64,000 bases of DNA, taken from assembly GCF_014270065.1 (NCBI RefSeq), contig NZ_JACNME010000002.1, forward strand, positions 124,001 to 188,000, given 5' to 3'. Origin of the DNA: Quadrisphaera sp. RL12-1S (lineage in GTDB: Bacteria; Actinomycetota; Actinomycetes; Actinomycetales; Quadrisphaeraceae). The translations under genes were made by a program, and so were the position numbers. The notes below the pieces were generated by a model. That model searched no databases. It had not been told where the DNA came from and saw only the letters and a list, made by a program, of their open reading frames with translations. Shown piece after piece: positions 32,680-41,573 of this stretch (position 1 is the first letter of the stretch; each line of letters begins with the position of its first letter).

Positions 32680-35600
32680 ATGGAGACGCACCGCCCCGGT
32701 CACCCGGGCGACTCGTCTCCCTGGGACGACCACGACGACGACGTCGACGTCCACGCCCTTCCCCGGGTGCGCGTGGCCTCCCACCGCGCCCACACGTCCG
32801 TCTCGCTGCCCGCCGTGGCCCCGGGCCGCACGCCGCCCACCCCCACCCCTGTGGGTGCGGCCACCCGCCCCGGCGGCCAGCCCGGTCTCCGCCGGCCGGT
32901 CATCGACCTGCGCGACGGCGCAGCGCCCTCCGCCCAGGGGCCCCAGGTCTCCGACCACCTGGACCAGTGGCTGGGGCGCCAGCCCGCGCAGCAGCCGGTC
33001 CAGCAGCACGTGCAGCAGCCGGTACAGCAGCCCATCCACCTCCCGCCGACCGCGCCCGCCCAGCACCAGGGCGCGCCGGTGGAGCAGGAGCACTGGTACG
33101 GCACGCCGCCCGCCGCTCCGCAGCCGGTCCAGCAGCAGCCGACCTACCAGCAGCCGGTGCAGCAGGCCCAGCCGGTGATGGACCCCTCCCGCTACGACCA
33201 CGCCGTCGAGCTGCTGGGCCTGGCCCAGCGCCACGCCGAGGAGGTGCGCGCCACCGCCGACCGCGAGGCCCGCACCCTGCTCGCCGAGGCCGCCGAGCGG
33301 GCCGAGGCCGCGCACGCCGAGTCCGCCCGGCACGCCGCCCTCGTGATCGGCACCGCCGAGGAGCGCGCCGAGAGCATGCTCGCGCGCGCAGCGCAGGAGG
33401 TGGAGGTCCTCGAGACCCGCACCGAGCAGGGCCGCCAGGTCCTCGCGGCGATGGGCGAGGAGTACACGACGCTGCGCGAGCAGCTGAGCCTGCTGCGCAC
33501 GGACCTCACCGCGCTGCGCACGCGCCGCGGGGAGTTCGTCGAGGAGACCGCGGCCCTCGAGGACCGCGCCAGCGTGCTGCGCGCGGTGGCCGAGACCATC
33601 GTGGACGAGGCCGTCGCCCGCGCCGCCGAGGTGACCCGCGAGGCGGCCGTCACCGTGGAGCGCGCCGTGGCCGCGCGCGCCAGCGCCCAGGCCGACGCCA
33701 GCGAGCTGCGCCTCAGGACCGAGGCCGACCTCGAGCAGGCCCGGGCGGCCGCCGAGCGGGTCCTCGTCACGGCGCAGGCCGAGGCCGACCGCCTGGTCCG
33801 CGAGGCCGAGGCCCGCCTGGCCTCCGCCGGCGCCGACGTGCAGTCCCGCATCGAGGCGGCGCAGGCCGAGGGCGCCGTCCTGCGTGCCGAGGCGGAGGAG
33901 GTCCGTGCCCAGGCCCGTGCCGAGGCCGAGCGCACCCGCTCGGACGCGAGCCGCCAGGCCGCGGCCGCCGTCGCCTACGCCGAGCAGCTGCGCGGCGAGG
34001 TCGACGACGACGCCGAGCGCGTCCGCGCCGAGGCCGCCGCGGTGGCCGAGCAGCTGCTCGGCCAGGCCCGTTCCGACGCCCACCAGGTGCTGGCCGATGC
34101 CGAGCACGAGCGCGACCGGGTCACCGAGGCCGCCGCCGCCGCCGCGGAGCTGGCGCTGGTGGCCGCGCGCGACGAGGCCGACGCCGTGAAGGCGGCGGCG
34201 CGCGATCAGGCGGAGCAGACCGCCGTCGCCTCGGAGGCCTCCGCCGCGCAGCTGCGCGAGCAGGCCGAGGACGCCGCCCGCGCGCTGCTGCTGCAGGCCC
34301 AGGACCTGCGTGAGCAGGCCGCCGCGCGCGCCGAGGAGGCGCAGGCGCTGCGCGCCGAGGCCGCCGGTGCCGCCGAGGCCGCGCGCGAGCGCGCCGCCGA
34401 GCTGGTGGCCCACGAGCTGCGCGCCGCCCAGGGCGACATCGACGCCGAGCGCGAGGCCGTCTTCGCCAAGCTCGAGCTGGAGCGCGAGGCTGCGCTCGCC
34501 GACGTCGAGGGGCTGCGGGAGGCCGCGCAGGCCGAGGGCGTCGCGCTGCTCGAGCAGGCCCGCGCCGAGGCGGCGGAGGCGCTGGCCCTGGCCCGCGCCG
34601 AGGCGGAGTCGTCCTCCGCTGACGCCGACCGCGCGCTGGCCGAGGCCACCGCCCAGGCCGCCGCGCTGCTCCAGGAGGCCCGCGAGGCCGCGGAGGCCCA
34701 GCAGGCCGCGGTGCGCGAGGAGGTCGAGGCGCTGCGCGTCGCGACCCTCGACGACCGCGAGCAGGCCCTGGCCAGCGCCCGCGCCGGTGCCGCCGCCGTG
34801 CTGGCCACCGCGCGCACCGAGGCCGAGGCCGTCCGCGAGGAGGTGCTGGCCGGGCTCGACGCCGAGCGCCAGGCCGCCCGCGCCGTCGTCGACGAGCTCA
34901 CCGCGCAGGCGGAGGCGCTGCGCGTCCAGGTGGCCGCCGTCCGCGAGCAGGCCCAGACCGACGCCGCGCAGGTGCGGGCCGCCGCCGAGGCCGAGCTGGT
35001 CGCGGCGCAGGCCGTGCGGTCCGCCGCGGACGACCACGCCGCCGGGGTGTGCGCGGCCGCGGAGGCCGAGGCCGCTGAGCTGCGCTCCCAGGTGGCCGCG
35101 GTCCGCGAGCAGGCGGGCGCCGCGGCGGCCGCCGCCCTGGAGCAGGCGCGCTCCGACGCCGAGGAGCTGCTGGAGACCGCCCGGGCCGAGGCCGCGCGGG
35201 TGCAGAGCGCCGCCGAGTTCTCGCAGGTGGAGCTGCGCACCGCCGCCGAGGCCGGTGCCGCGGCGCTGCTCGCCTCCTCCGAGGCCGACGCGGCCGAGCT
35301 GCTGTCCGGAGCGCAGGAGAGGGCCGCGCAGCTGGTCGCCGCCGCCCGCGCCGAGGCGGCGCAGCTGCAGCGCACCGCGGCCGCCGACGCCGCCACCCTG
35401 CGCGCCGAGGCCGCCCAGCTGCGCACGGTGGCCCAGGCCGCCGCGGACACCATCGCCGACCGCGCCGCCCGTGAGGCAGGCACCGCACTGGAGGTGGCCC
35501 GCACCGCCGCCGCGGCCGCCCGACGCGACGCGGCGCTCGTGCTCGCCGGGGCCCGCGAGCACGCCGACGCCACCCGTCAGCGCGTGGAGGCCCTCGAGCA

Positions 35601-38130
35601 GGTGGCTCGCGCCGAGGCCGACGAGCTGGCCGAGGCCGCCCGCGCGTCCGCCGCGGCGCTGCACGCCGAGGCCGAGGCCGTGCTGGCCGGCGCCCGCCGC
35701 CACGCGCAGGCCGCCCGCGAGCAGGCCGTGGAGCGCGTGCAGGCCGCGGCCCGCGAGGCCGAGGAGCTGGCCGAGGTGGCCCGCGCGTCCGCCGCGGCGC
35801 TGCACGTGGAGGTGGAGGCCGAGCGCGACCGCTCCCGCGAGCACGCCCAGGCCGCCCGCGCCGAGGCCGAGCGCCTCGTGGCCACGGCCCGCGAGCGGGC
35901 CGGCGCCCTGGTGGCCGAGGCCTCCCGCGAGGTGGACCGGCTCTGGCAGACCGCCGCCGACGAGGCCGACCGCCTGCACGGCGACGCCGTGGACCTCGCC
36001 GACGACGTGCTGGGCCGGGCCCGCGCCAGCGCCGAGGAGGTCTGCGCCGAGGCGGAGGGCGCGGTGGCGTCCGCCCAGGCCGCCGTGGAGCAGATGCTCG
36101 CCGACGCGGCCGCTGAGGCCGCCGACGTGCTGACGGCCGCCCGCGCCGAGGCCGAGGCCGTGGGCCGCGAGGCCGACGCGTCCCGCGAGGAGGCCGCCGA
36201 GGAGCTCGAAGAGCTGCTGGCCTCCGCCCGCGCCCAGGCCGTGCGCATCACCACCGCCGCCGCGGCGGACGCCGACGACGTCCGCGCCGCCGCCCAGGTG
36301 GACGCCGAGGAGCTGCTGACGCTCGCCCGCCAGCGCGGGGTCTCCCTGCTCAACGACGCCGAGAGCGCACGCACCGCCCTGGAGGTGGAGGCGGACCAGA
36401 TCATGGCGGCCGCCCGCGCCGAGGCGCAGGAGATGCTCTCCAGCGTCCAGCGCGCCGCCGACGACATCACCGCCCGCGCCCAGGCCCGCCAGCGCGCCGC
36501 CGAGGCCGAGGCCGACCGGCTGCTGGTGGCCGCGCAGGAGCGCGCCGCCCGGGAGCGCTCGGCCGCCGAAGCGGCCGCCGCTGCCGCCCGCGCCGAGGCG
36601 CAGGCCCAGGCGCAGCGCGTCCTGGCCGAGGCCACCGCGGTGCGCGAGCGCGCCGCCGCCGACCTGGCCCGCGCGCAGGCCGAGGCCGAGCAGGTGCTCG
36701 AGCGCGCTGCCGCCGACGCGCTGGTGACCGGGGAGCAGGCCAGCTCGGCCGCCGCCGCGCTGCGCGACGAGGCCCTGCTCCTGCGGGAGCAGGCCGACAC
36801 CGAGCTGGAGCGCGCCCGCGCCGAGGCCGCCGCCCTGGTGTCCGCGTCCCAGCGGCAGGCTGACGAGGAGGCCGCCCGCGCTCGCCGCGAGGCCGACCAG
36901 ACCCGCCAGCAGGCCGCCGCGGAGGCGCGTCGCGCCACGTCGGACGCGTACGCCGAGGCCAAGCGCTCGCTGACCGCCGCCACCTCCCGCGCCGACGCGC
37001 TGCGCGAGGGCGCCGCGGAGGAGGCCGAGGCCGCGCGCGCCGAGGCTCAGCGCGTCCGCGCCGCGGCCGAGGCGGAGGCGGCCCGCGTGCTCGCCGAGGC
37101 CGCCGCCCGCCTGCAGGAGGGGAAGGACGACGCCGACCGCCTGCGCGAGCAGGCCGCCGACGCGGCGGACGCCGCGGCCCGCAAGGCCCACGCCGACGCC
37201 GCCGCCCTGGTCCGTGAGGCCCGGGAGCGCGCCCAGCAGCTGTCCACCGCCGCCTCCGAGCGCCTCGAGCGCGAGCAGCAGGCCGCTGACTTCGACGTCG
37301 CCGAGCTGCGCCGCACTGCTGCTGAGCACGCCGAGCAGGTGCGCGAGGTGGCCGAGCGCACCGCCCAGGAGGTCCGCGACGCCGCCGAGCGGATCGCCGC
37401 CGAGCTGCGCCAGGCCTCCGAGCAGGCGGCGGAGGAGCTGCGGACCACGTCCCAGCGGGACGCGCAGGAGCTGCGCGCCACCTCCGCCCGCGAGGCGGAG
37501 GAGCTGCTGGGCTCGGCGCGGGAGGAGGCCGCCGAGCTGCGCGCGTCGTCGTCCCGCGAGGCCGAGGAGCTGCGCGCCAGCGCTCGCGAGGAGAGCGCCG
37601 CCGAGCGCGCCGCCGCCCGCACCGAGAGCGAGCAGCTGCGCGGGCAGGCCCGGCGTGAGGCCGCCGCTGCGCGCAGCGCCGCCCGCGAGGCCCTCGAGGT
37701 GGCGCAGGCCGAGGCGTCCCGCCTCGTGGAGACGGCCACGTCGCAGGCCGCGGCCACCGCCGCGGCGGCGGCTCGCTCGGCCGCCGAGGCCGAGGCCGGG
37801 GCGCGCGCCCTGGTGGACCAGGTGGCCGAGGAGGTGGCCCGCGCCCGCAGCGAGGCCGCCGAGCAGCGGCGCTCCGCGACCGCCGAGGCCGACGCCCTGC
37901 TCGCCGAGGCGCGCACCGCCGCCCACAAGCTCCTCGAGAACGCGGCCGAGGAGTCCGAGCGGCTGCGCGAGGAGGCCGAGGTGGTGCTGGAGCAGGCCCA
38001 GGCCGACGTGGAGGCGCTGCGCGCCCGTCACGCCCGGATCCTCTCGGACCTGTCCGAGCTGTCCGCGGCCTCGTCGTCGCTGGCCTCGGGGCAGTCCGCG
38101 CCGCGCCCCCGCAGCGGCTCGCGCGGCTGA
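32680..38130 (+). CDS. Giant coiled-coil protein (1816 aa), Scy/DivIVA-like class
   Basis: Residues 1-168 are disordered and Pro/Gln-rich (PVQQHVQQPVQQPIHLPP). From about 170 (SRYDHAVELLGLAQRHAEEVRATAD) almost to the end the protein is one Ala/Glu/Arg coiled coil. Near residues 1580-1645 it shows clear 11-residue periodicity: EELRTTSQRDA, QELRATSAREA, EELLGSAREEA, ELRASSSREAE. It has no membrane segment or enzyme motif. Size, composition and hendecads recall Scy/FilP-type cytoskeletal proteins of Streptomyces, which organise polar growth together with DivIVA. The relationship is inferred from architecture, not a family match. ATG at 32680 without an obvious Shine-Dalgarno. A long antisense open frame is a composition artefact. 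Confidence 0.85.
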   Translation: METHRPGHPGDSSPWDDHDDDVDVHALPRVRVASHRAHTSVSLPAVAPGRTPPTPTPVGAATRPGGQPGLRRPVIDLRDGAAPSAQGPQVSDHLDQWLGRQPAQQPVQQHVQQPVQQPIHLPPTAPAQHQGAPVEQEHWYGTPPAAPQPVQQQPTYQQPVQQAQPVMDPSRYDHAVELLGLAQRHAEEVRATADREARTLLAEAAERAEAAHAESARHAALVIGTAEERAESMLARAAQEVEVLETRTEQGRQVLAAMGEEYTTLREQLSLLRTDLTALRTRRGEFVEETAALEDRASVLRAVAETIVDEAVARAAEVTREAAVTVERAVAARASAQADASELRLRTEADLEQARAAAERVLVTAQAEADRLVREAEARLASAGADVQSRIEAAQAEGAVLRAEAEEVRAQARAEAERTRSDASRQAAAAVAYAEQLRGEVDDDAERVRAEAAAVAEQLLGQARSDAHQVLADAEHERDRVTEAAAAAAELALVAARDEADAVKAAARDQAEQTAVASEASAAQLREQAEDAARALLLQAQDLREQAAARAEEAQALRAEAAGAAEAARERAAELVAHELRAAQGDIDAEREAVFAKLELEREAALADVEGLREAAQAEGVALLEQARAEAAEALALARAEAESSSADADRALAEATAQAAALLQEAREAAEAQQAAVREEVEALRVATLDDREQALASARAGAAAVLATARTEAEAVREEVLAGLDAERQAARAVVDELTAQAEALRVQVAAVREQAQTDAAQVRAAAEAELVAAQAVRSAADDHAAGVCAAAEAEAAELRSQVAAVREQAGAAAAAALEQARSDAEELLETARAEAARVQSAAEFSQVELRTAAEAGAAALLASSEADAAELLSGAQERAAQLVAAARAEAAQLQRTAAADAATLRAEAAQLRTVAQAAADTIADRAAREAGTALEVARTAAAAARRDAALVLAGAREHADATRQRVEALEQVARAEADELAEAARASAAALHAEAEAVLAGARRHAQAAREQAVERVQAAAREAEELAEVARASAAALHVEVEAERDRSREHAQAARAEAERLVATARERAGALVAEASREVDRLWQTAADEADRLHGDAVDLADDVLGRARASAEEVCAEAEGAVASAQAAVEQMLADAAAEAADVLTAARAEAEAVGREADASREEAAEELEELLASARAQAVRITTAAAADADDVRAAAQVDAEELLTLARQRGVSLLNDAESARTALEVEADQIMAAARAEAQEMLSSVQRAADDITARAQARQRAAEAEADRLLVAAQERAARERSAAEAAAAAARAEAQAQAQRVLAEATAVRERAAADLARAQAEAEQVLERAAADALVTGEQASSAAAALRDEALLLREQADTELERARAEAAALVSASQRQADEEAARARREADQTRQQAAAEARRATSDAYAEAKRSLTAATSRADALREGAAEEAEAARAEAQRVRAAAEAEAARVLAEAAARLQEGKDDADRLREQAADAADAAARKAHADAAALVREARERAQQLSTAASERLEREQQAADFDVAELRRTAAEHAEQVREVAERTAQEVRDAAERIAAELRQASEQAAEELRTTSQRDAQELRATSAREAEELLGSAREEAAELRASSSREAEELRASAREESAAERAAARTESEQLRGQARREAAAARSAAREALEVAQAEASRLVETATSQAAATAAAAARSAAEAEAGARALVDQVAEEVARARSEAAEQRRSATAEADALLAEARTAAHKLLENAAEESERLREEAEVVLEQAQADVEALRARHARILSDLSELSAASSSLASGQSAPRPRSGSRG

Positions 38131-38154
38131 GGCCGCCCACTGCACCACATCATG

Positions 38155-38178
38155 ACAGTGCTGTTATACAAGCGCTGT
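38155..38178 (+). promoter_or_regulatory. MarR operator and -10 of a leaderless promoter
   Basis: ACAGTGCT (38155-38162) and AGCGCTGT (38171-38178) form an inverted repeat with one mismatch. Between them lies TATACA (38166-38171), a good -10, ending 5 nt before the GTG of the MarR gene (38177). The repeat overlaps both the -10 and the start codon, the layout expected for autorepression of a leaderless transcript. Confidence 0.6.
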
Positions 38179-38686
38179 GACATCACCGACCCCGCCTTCG
38201 GGTGACGACCCGACCACCCGGAACTTCCTGCGGCCCTTCACCGAGCTCACCGACGCCGTCGACGCCGACATCGCCGCCCTCTACGCCGAGCGCCACGTCC
38301 AGGGCCTGCGCCCGCGCTTCGCGAAGGTGCTCATCCGCCTGTCCCGCCTCGGTCCCCTCACCGTGCGCCAGCTCGCCGCCGAGGTGGGGGTGACGCACTC
38401 CGCCATGAGCCAGACCGTGGCCGAGCTGCGACGCAGCGGCTACGTGGACAGCGCCCCCGGCAGTGACGCCCGCACCCGCGTCATCACGCTCACGGATGCC
38501 GGCGCCGCCGCCGTCCCGCTGCTCGAGCGCGAGTGGAACGCCACCGAGGACCTCCTCGCCGAGCTCGACGCCGCCGTCCCCTACTCCTTCCAGCAGGTGG
38601 TCGCCGACCTGCGCGCCCTGCTGGAGCAGCGCTCGTTCCTCGACCGGCTCCGCGAGAGGCTCGCCGACGAGACCGACCCGCGGTGA
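38177..38686 (+). CDS. MarR family transcriptional regulator
   Basis: 169 residues. The winged HTH is at about 55-110: LGPLTVRQLAAEVGVTHSAMSQTVAELRRSGYVDSAPGSDARTRVITLTDAG, including the wing DxRxR-type motif. Flanking helices form the dimer interface. The family represses drug-efflux or catabolic genes and releases DNA on binding small phenolic or lipophilic ligands. GTG at 38177 sits directly after a -10 and operator-like repeat. The stop overlaps the start of the MFS gene (GTGA), so it very likely controls that exporter and itself. Confidence 0.92.
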   Translation: MTSPTPPSGDDPTTRNFLRPFTELTDAVDADIAALYAERHVQGLRPRFAKVLIRLSRLGPLTVRQLAAEVGVTHSAMSQTVAELRRSGYVDSAPGSDARTRVITLTDAGAAAVPLLEREWNATEDLLAELDAAVPYSFQQVVADLRALLEQRSFLDRLRERLADETDPR

Positions 38687-39951
38687 GCCGCTGGGACCGC
38701 CTCGACCGCGTCGTCGACACCCGCCCGCTGCGCGCCAGCCCGCCCTTCCGGCGGCTCTGGCTGGGCGGGGCGCTGTCCACCGCCAGCGGCCAGCTGGCCA
38801 GCACCACCGTGCTCTTCCAGGTGTGGCAGCTCACCGGGAGCAGCGCCTGGGTGGGGGCGGTGGGAGCGGCGACGGCGGTCCCCACCCTGGTCTGCGGGCT
38901 GCTCGGCGGCCAGCTGGCCGACACCCTCGACCGCCGCCGCCTGGCGGTCGCCACCACGGCCGCTGCCCTCGCGGCTGCCCTCGCGCTGGCGGTGCAGGGG
39001 GCCCTGGGCTCCTCCAGCGTCGTGCTGCTGCTGGCGCTGGTGGTCACGCAGACCGCCGCGGGGTCGCTGGGCGCCGCTGCCCGGCGGACCTTCGTCAGCG
39101 CCCTCCTGCCGCGCGAGCAGGTGCCGGCCGGTGTCGCCCTGACACACCTCACCTTCCAGGCGGCGCTGCTCCTGGGCCCGCTGTCCGCCGGGGCCGTGCT
39201 GGCCGTGGCCGGCCCGGGCGCGGCGTACCTGCTCGACGCCGCCGCCCTCCTCGTCGTCGGGGTCGCCACCGTGCGGCTGCCCCGCGCCGCGGGCGGCGGC
39301 GGCTCCCCGCGGCCTTCTCACCTCCTGGCGGGGCTGGGCGCCGCGGCGCGGCAGACGTGGGACGGCTGGCGCCTGGTCGCCCGGCGCCCGGCGCTGTCGG
39401 GGTCGGTGGCCCTGGACGCCGCCGCGACGGTGCTCGCGATGCCCGTGGCGCTGTTCCCGGCGCTCAACGCGGCGCGCTTCGCCGACCGGCCGGCCACGCT
39501 CGGGCTGTTCTTCTCGGCCCTCGCCGTCGGCGGGCTGGCCGCGGGCCTGGCCACGTCAGCGCTGACGCGGGCGCAGCGGCCGGGGGTGGTGCAGCTGGTG
39601 TCGGCCGCGGTGTGGGGGCTGGCGCTGGCCGGGGCCGGTCTCGCGGACGACGTCGCGGTGGTGCTGGTCCTGCTGGCGGTGGCCGGCGCGGCCGACTCCA
39701 CCGGGGTGATCGCCCGCGGCACCCTCGTGCAGCTGGACACCCCGGACGCCTACCTGGGCCGGGTCAGCGCGCTGGAGAACGTCGTCGGGGTCGCCGGACC
39801 GGGGGTCGGGAACGCGCGGGCGGGCCTGGTGAGCTCGTGGACGTCGCCGGGGGCCGCGCTGGTCAGCGGGGGAGTGGCGTGCGCCGTGCTCGTCGCGGCG
39901 GTGGCGGCCACCAACCCCGTCCTGCGGCGCTGGCGCCCGCCCGCCTCGTGA
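38683..39951 (+). CDS. MFS transporter, EntS-like exporter
   Basis: 422 residues with about 12 hydrophobic segments. RRLWLGGALSTASGQLASTTVLFQVWQLTGSSAWVGAV is the typical first helix pair, and GLLGGQLADTLDRRRL is the MFS loop 2-3 motif A (GGxxADxxDRR). PDAYLGRVSALENVVGVAGPGVGNARAG matches the late helices of the MFS_3/EntS group, which exports siderophores and drugs. Translationally coupled to marR by a GTGA overlap, so probably a regulated efflux pump. Ends in a hairpin shared with the convergent aminopeptidase gene. Confidence 0.9.
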   Translation: MSRWDRLDRVVDTRPLRASPPFRRLWLGGALSTASGQLASTTVLFQVWQLTGSSAWVGAVGAATAVPTLVCGLLGGQLADTLDRRRLAVATTAAALAAALALAVQGALGSSSVVLLLALVVTQTAAGSLGAAARRTFVSALLPREQVPAGVALTHLTFQAALLLGPLSAGAVLAVAGPGAAYLLDAAALLVVGVATVRLPRAAGGGGSPRPSHLLAGLGAAARQTWDGWRLVARRPALSGSVALDAAATVLAMPVALFPALNAARFADRPATLGLFFSALAVGGLAAGLATSALTRAQRPGVVQLVSAAVWGLALAGAGLADDVAVVLVLLAVAGAADSTGVIARGTLVQLDTPDAYLGRVSALENVVGVAGPGVGNARAGLVSSWTSPGAALVSGGVACAVLVAAVAATNPVLRRWRPPAS

Positions 39952-39967
39952 CCACGGCCGCGTGGTC
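39950..39967. terminator. Bidirectional terminator between MFS and aminopeptidase genes
   Basis: GACCACG (39950-39956) and CGTGGTC (39961-39967) form a perfect 7-bp stem with the loop GCCG. It spans the two convergent stop codons. Confidence 0.6.
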
Positions 39968-41573
39968 AGCGCTCCGGCGGACCGCCCAGGGCGCGCGCGA
40001 GCTCCAGCAGCGTGCGCACCCCGAAGCCGGTCGCGCCGTCCGCGGAGGCGTCGCCCCGCCAGGACGGACCCGCCACGTCGAGGTGCGCCCACGGCTGCTC
40101 GGGCGGCACGAACGCGTCGAGGAACAGCGCCGCCGTGATGGCGCGGCCGCTGTCGGCCAGGGGGTGGTTGCGCACCGCCCACCCGAGGTCCACCTGGCCG
40201 CGGTAGCGGTCGGCCAGCGGCAGCCGCCACAGCGGCTCGCCGGCCCGCCGGGCGGCGTCCAGGACGGCTGCGGCCGCGGAGCCGTCCCGGGCCAGCAGCG
40301 CACCGACGTCCTGGCCCAGGGCCACCACGGCCTGGTAGGTGAGCGTGGCGAGGTCGACCACCAGGCGGGGGCGCGAGGCGCACGCGTCGGTGAGCGCGTC
40401 GGCGAGGAGCACGCGGCCCTCGAAGTCCGTGTCGAGCACCTGCACCAGCCGCCCCGAGCGAGACCGCACGACGTCTCCGGGGCGCGTCGCCCCCGGGCCC
40501 GGGAGGTTCTCCGCCAGCGGCAGCAGCGCCTCCACCGCGACCGGCGCGCGCTGGGCCGCCAGCGACAGCACGGCCGCCAGCGCCGCCGCAGCCCCGGCGC
40601 AGTCCGAGCGCATGTCCTGCATCGCTGCGGGGCTCTTGAGGGACAGGCCCCCGCTGTCGAAGGTGACGCCCTTGCCGACCACCACGAGGTCCGCCGGCGC
40701 CCCGGGGCCGCTCGCGCCACCGGAGCTTCCGGGCCGCCCGTCCCAGCGGACGCGGACGAGGCGCGGCTCGGCGGCGGAGCCCGCCCCGACGGCGAGCACG
40801 CCGCCGTAGCCGCCGGCGCGCAGGGCGTCGGCGTCCAGCACCTCGCAGGTCGCCCCCACGGCCTCGGCTCCGGAGCGCGCCCACGCGGCCACGGCCGCAG
40901 GGGTCGCGACGCCGGGCGGGGCGCAGGTCACCAGCCGGGCCAGGTGGACAGCGGCCGAGGCCGCCAGGCCGCGCCGGGCCGCCGGCAGCAGCGCCTCCGG
41001 CACCCGCACCCGCGGGACCCCACCGGGGGCCGGGCGGCGCTCGAGGCCGAGCCGCGCCGCGGCGGCACCGGCACCGAGCCCGCACAGCAGGGCCTCGACC
41101 GCCGCGTCGTCGCCGGTCCCGTCGTCAGTCCCGTCGTCAGTCCCGTCGTGAGGGAGGACGACGACGACGTCGCGGTCCAGGCAGCGCCCCGCTGCGTCGC
41201 CGGCGACGAGCCACGGCTCGGTCGCGGGGGCCTCGGAGCCGCCCGACGGGGGTGCGCCGAGGCCCACCACCAGCCCCTCGGCGGTGGTCCACAGCCGACC
41301 GAGGGAGCCGTCGGGCGCGGGCCAGCGCGGCCCTCCACCCAGCCCGGCGCCGTCGCCCCGGTGGTCGGGCTGGTGGTCGGGCCGGCGCAGCAGCAGGCGC
41401 GCGGTGGGCGTGTCGCCGTCGACGTCGTCGTCGTGGTCGTCGTCGGTGACCTGGTCAGCGGCGGCCACCCGCAGTGGCAGCGGGAGGTCACCGGCGAGCA
41501 CGGCGAGGGCGGCCTCGACCTCCGCGGCGTGGTCTCGGACGGCTCCGTCGCGGTCGGCCGGGTGGGGGGTCAC
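39966..41573 (-). CDS. M17 (leucyl) aminopeptidase family protein
   Basis: 535 residues. The C-terminal catalytic domain has VVGKGVTFDSGGLSLKSP (about 300-316, catalytic Lys and metal Asp), MRSDCAGAAA, and QVLDTDFEGRVLLADAL (about 375-390). The last replaces the usual NTDAEGR but keeps the metal Asp and Glu and the catalytic Arg. The N-terminal half is more divergent and includes an acidic DGTDDGTDDGTGDD loop encoded by 12-bp repeats. The enzyme removes N-terminal residues from peptides in the cytosol. The GTG at 41573 overlaps the gntR stop, coupling it to the hydroxyproline regulator; release of hydroxyproline from collagen-like peptides is a reasonable role. Confidence 0.85.
   Translation of the reverse strand: MTPHPADRDGAVRDHAAEVEAALAVLAGDLPLPLRVAAADQVTDDDHDDDVDGDTPTARLLLRRPDHQPDHRGDGAGLGGGPRWPAPDGSLGRLWTTAEGLVVGLGAPPSGGSEAPATEPWLVAGDAAGRCLDRDVVVVLPHDGTDDGTDDGTGDDAAVEALLCGLGAGAAAARLGLERRPAPGGVPRVRVPEALLPAARRGLAASAAVHLARLVTCAPPGVATPAAVAAWARSGAEAVGATCEVLDADALRAGGYGGVLAVGAGSAAEPRLVRVRWDGRPGSSGGASGPGAPADLVVVGKGVTFDSGGLSLKSPAAMQDMRSDCAGAAAALAAVLSLAAQRAPVAVEALLPLAENLPGPGATRPGDVVRSRSGRLVQVLDTDFEGRVLLADALTDACASRPRLVVDLATLTYQAVVALGQDVGALLARDGSAAAAVLDAARRAGEPLWRLPLADRYRGQVDLGWAVRNHPLADSGRAITAALFLDAFVPPEQPWAHLDVAGPSWRGDASADGATGFGVRTLLELARALGGPPER
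41118..41151. repeat. 12-bp tandem repeat inside the aminopeptidase gene
   Basis: CCCGTCGTCAGT occurs twice in a row (41118-41129, 41130-41141), followed by a partial third copy. It encodes the acidic DGTD repeats in a non-conserved loop. Confidence 0.75.

Noticed and set aside
32494-38148. A 1884-codon open frame on the minus strand opposite the coiled-coil gene
   Set aside because: It mirrors GCC/GAG/CGC-rich codons, which give no stops in the antisense frame. It is Gly/Leu/Arg low complexity with no recognisable domain, and the plus-strand protein has clear heptad/hendecad order.
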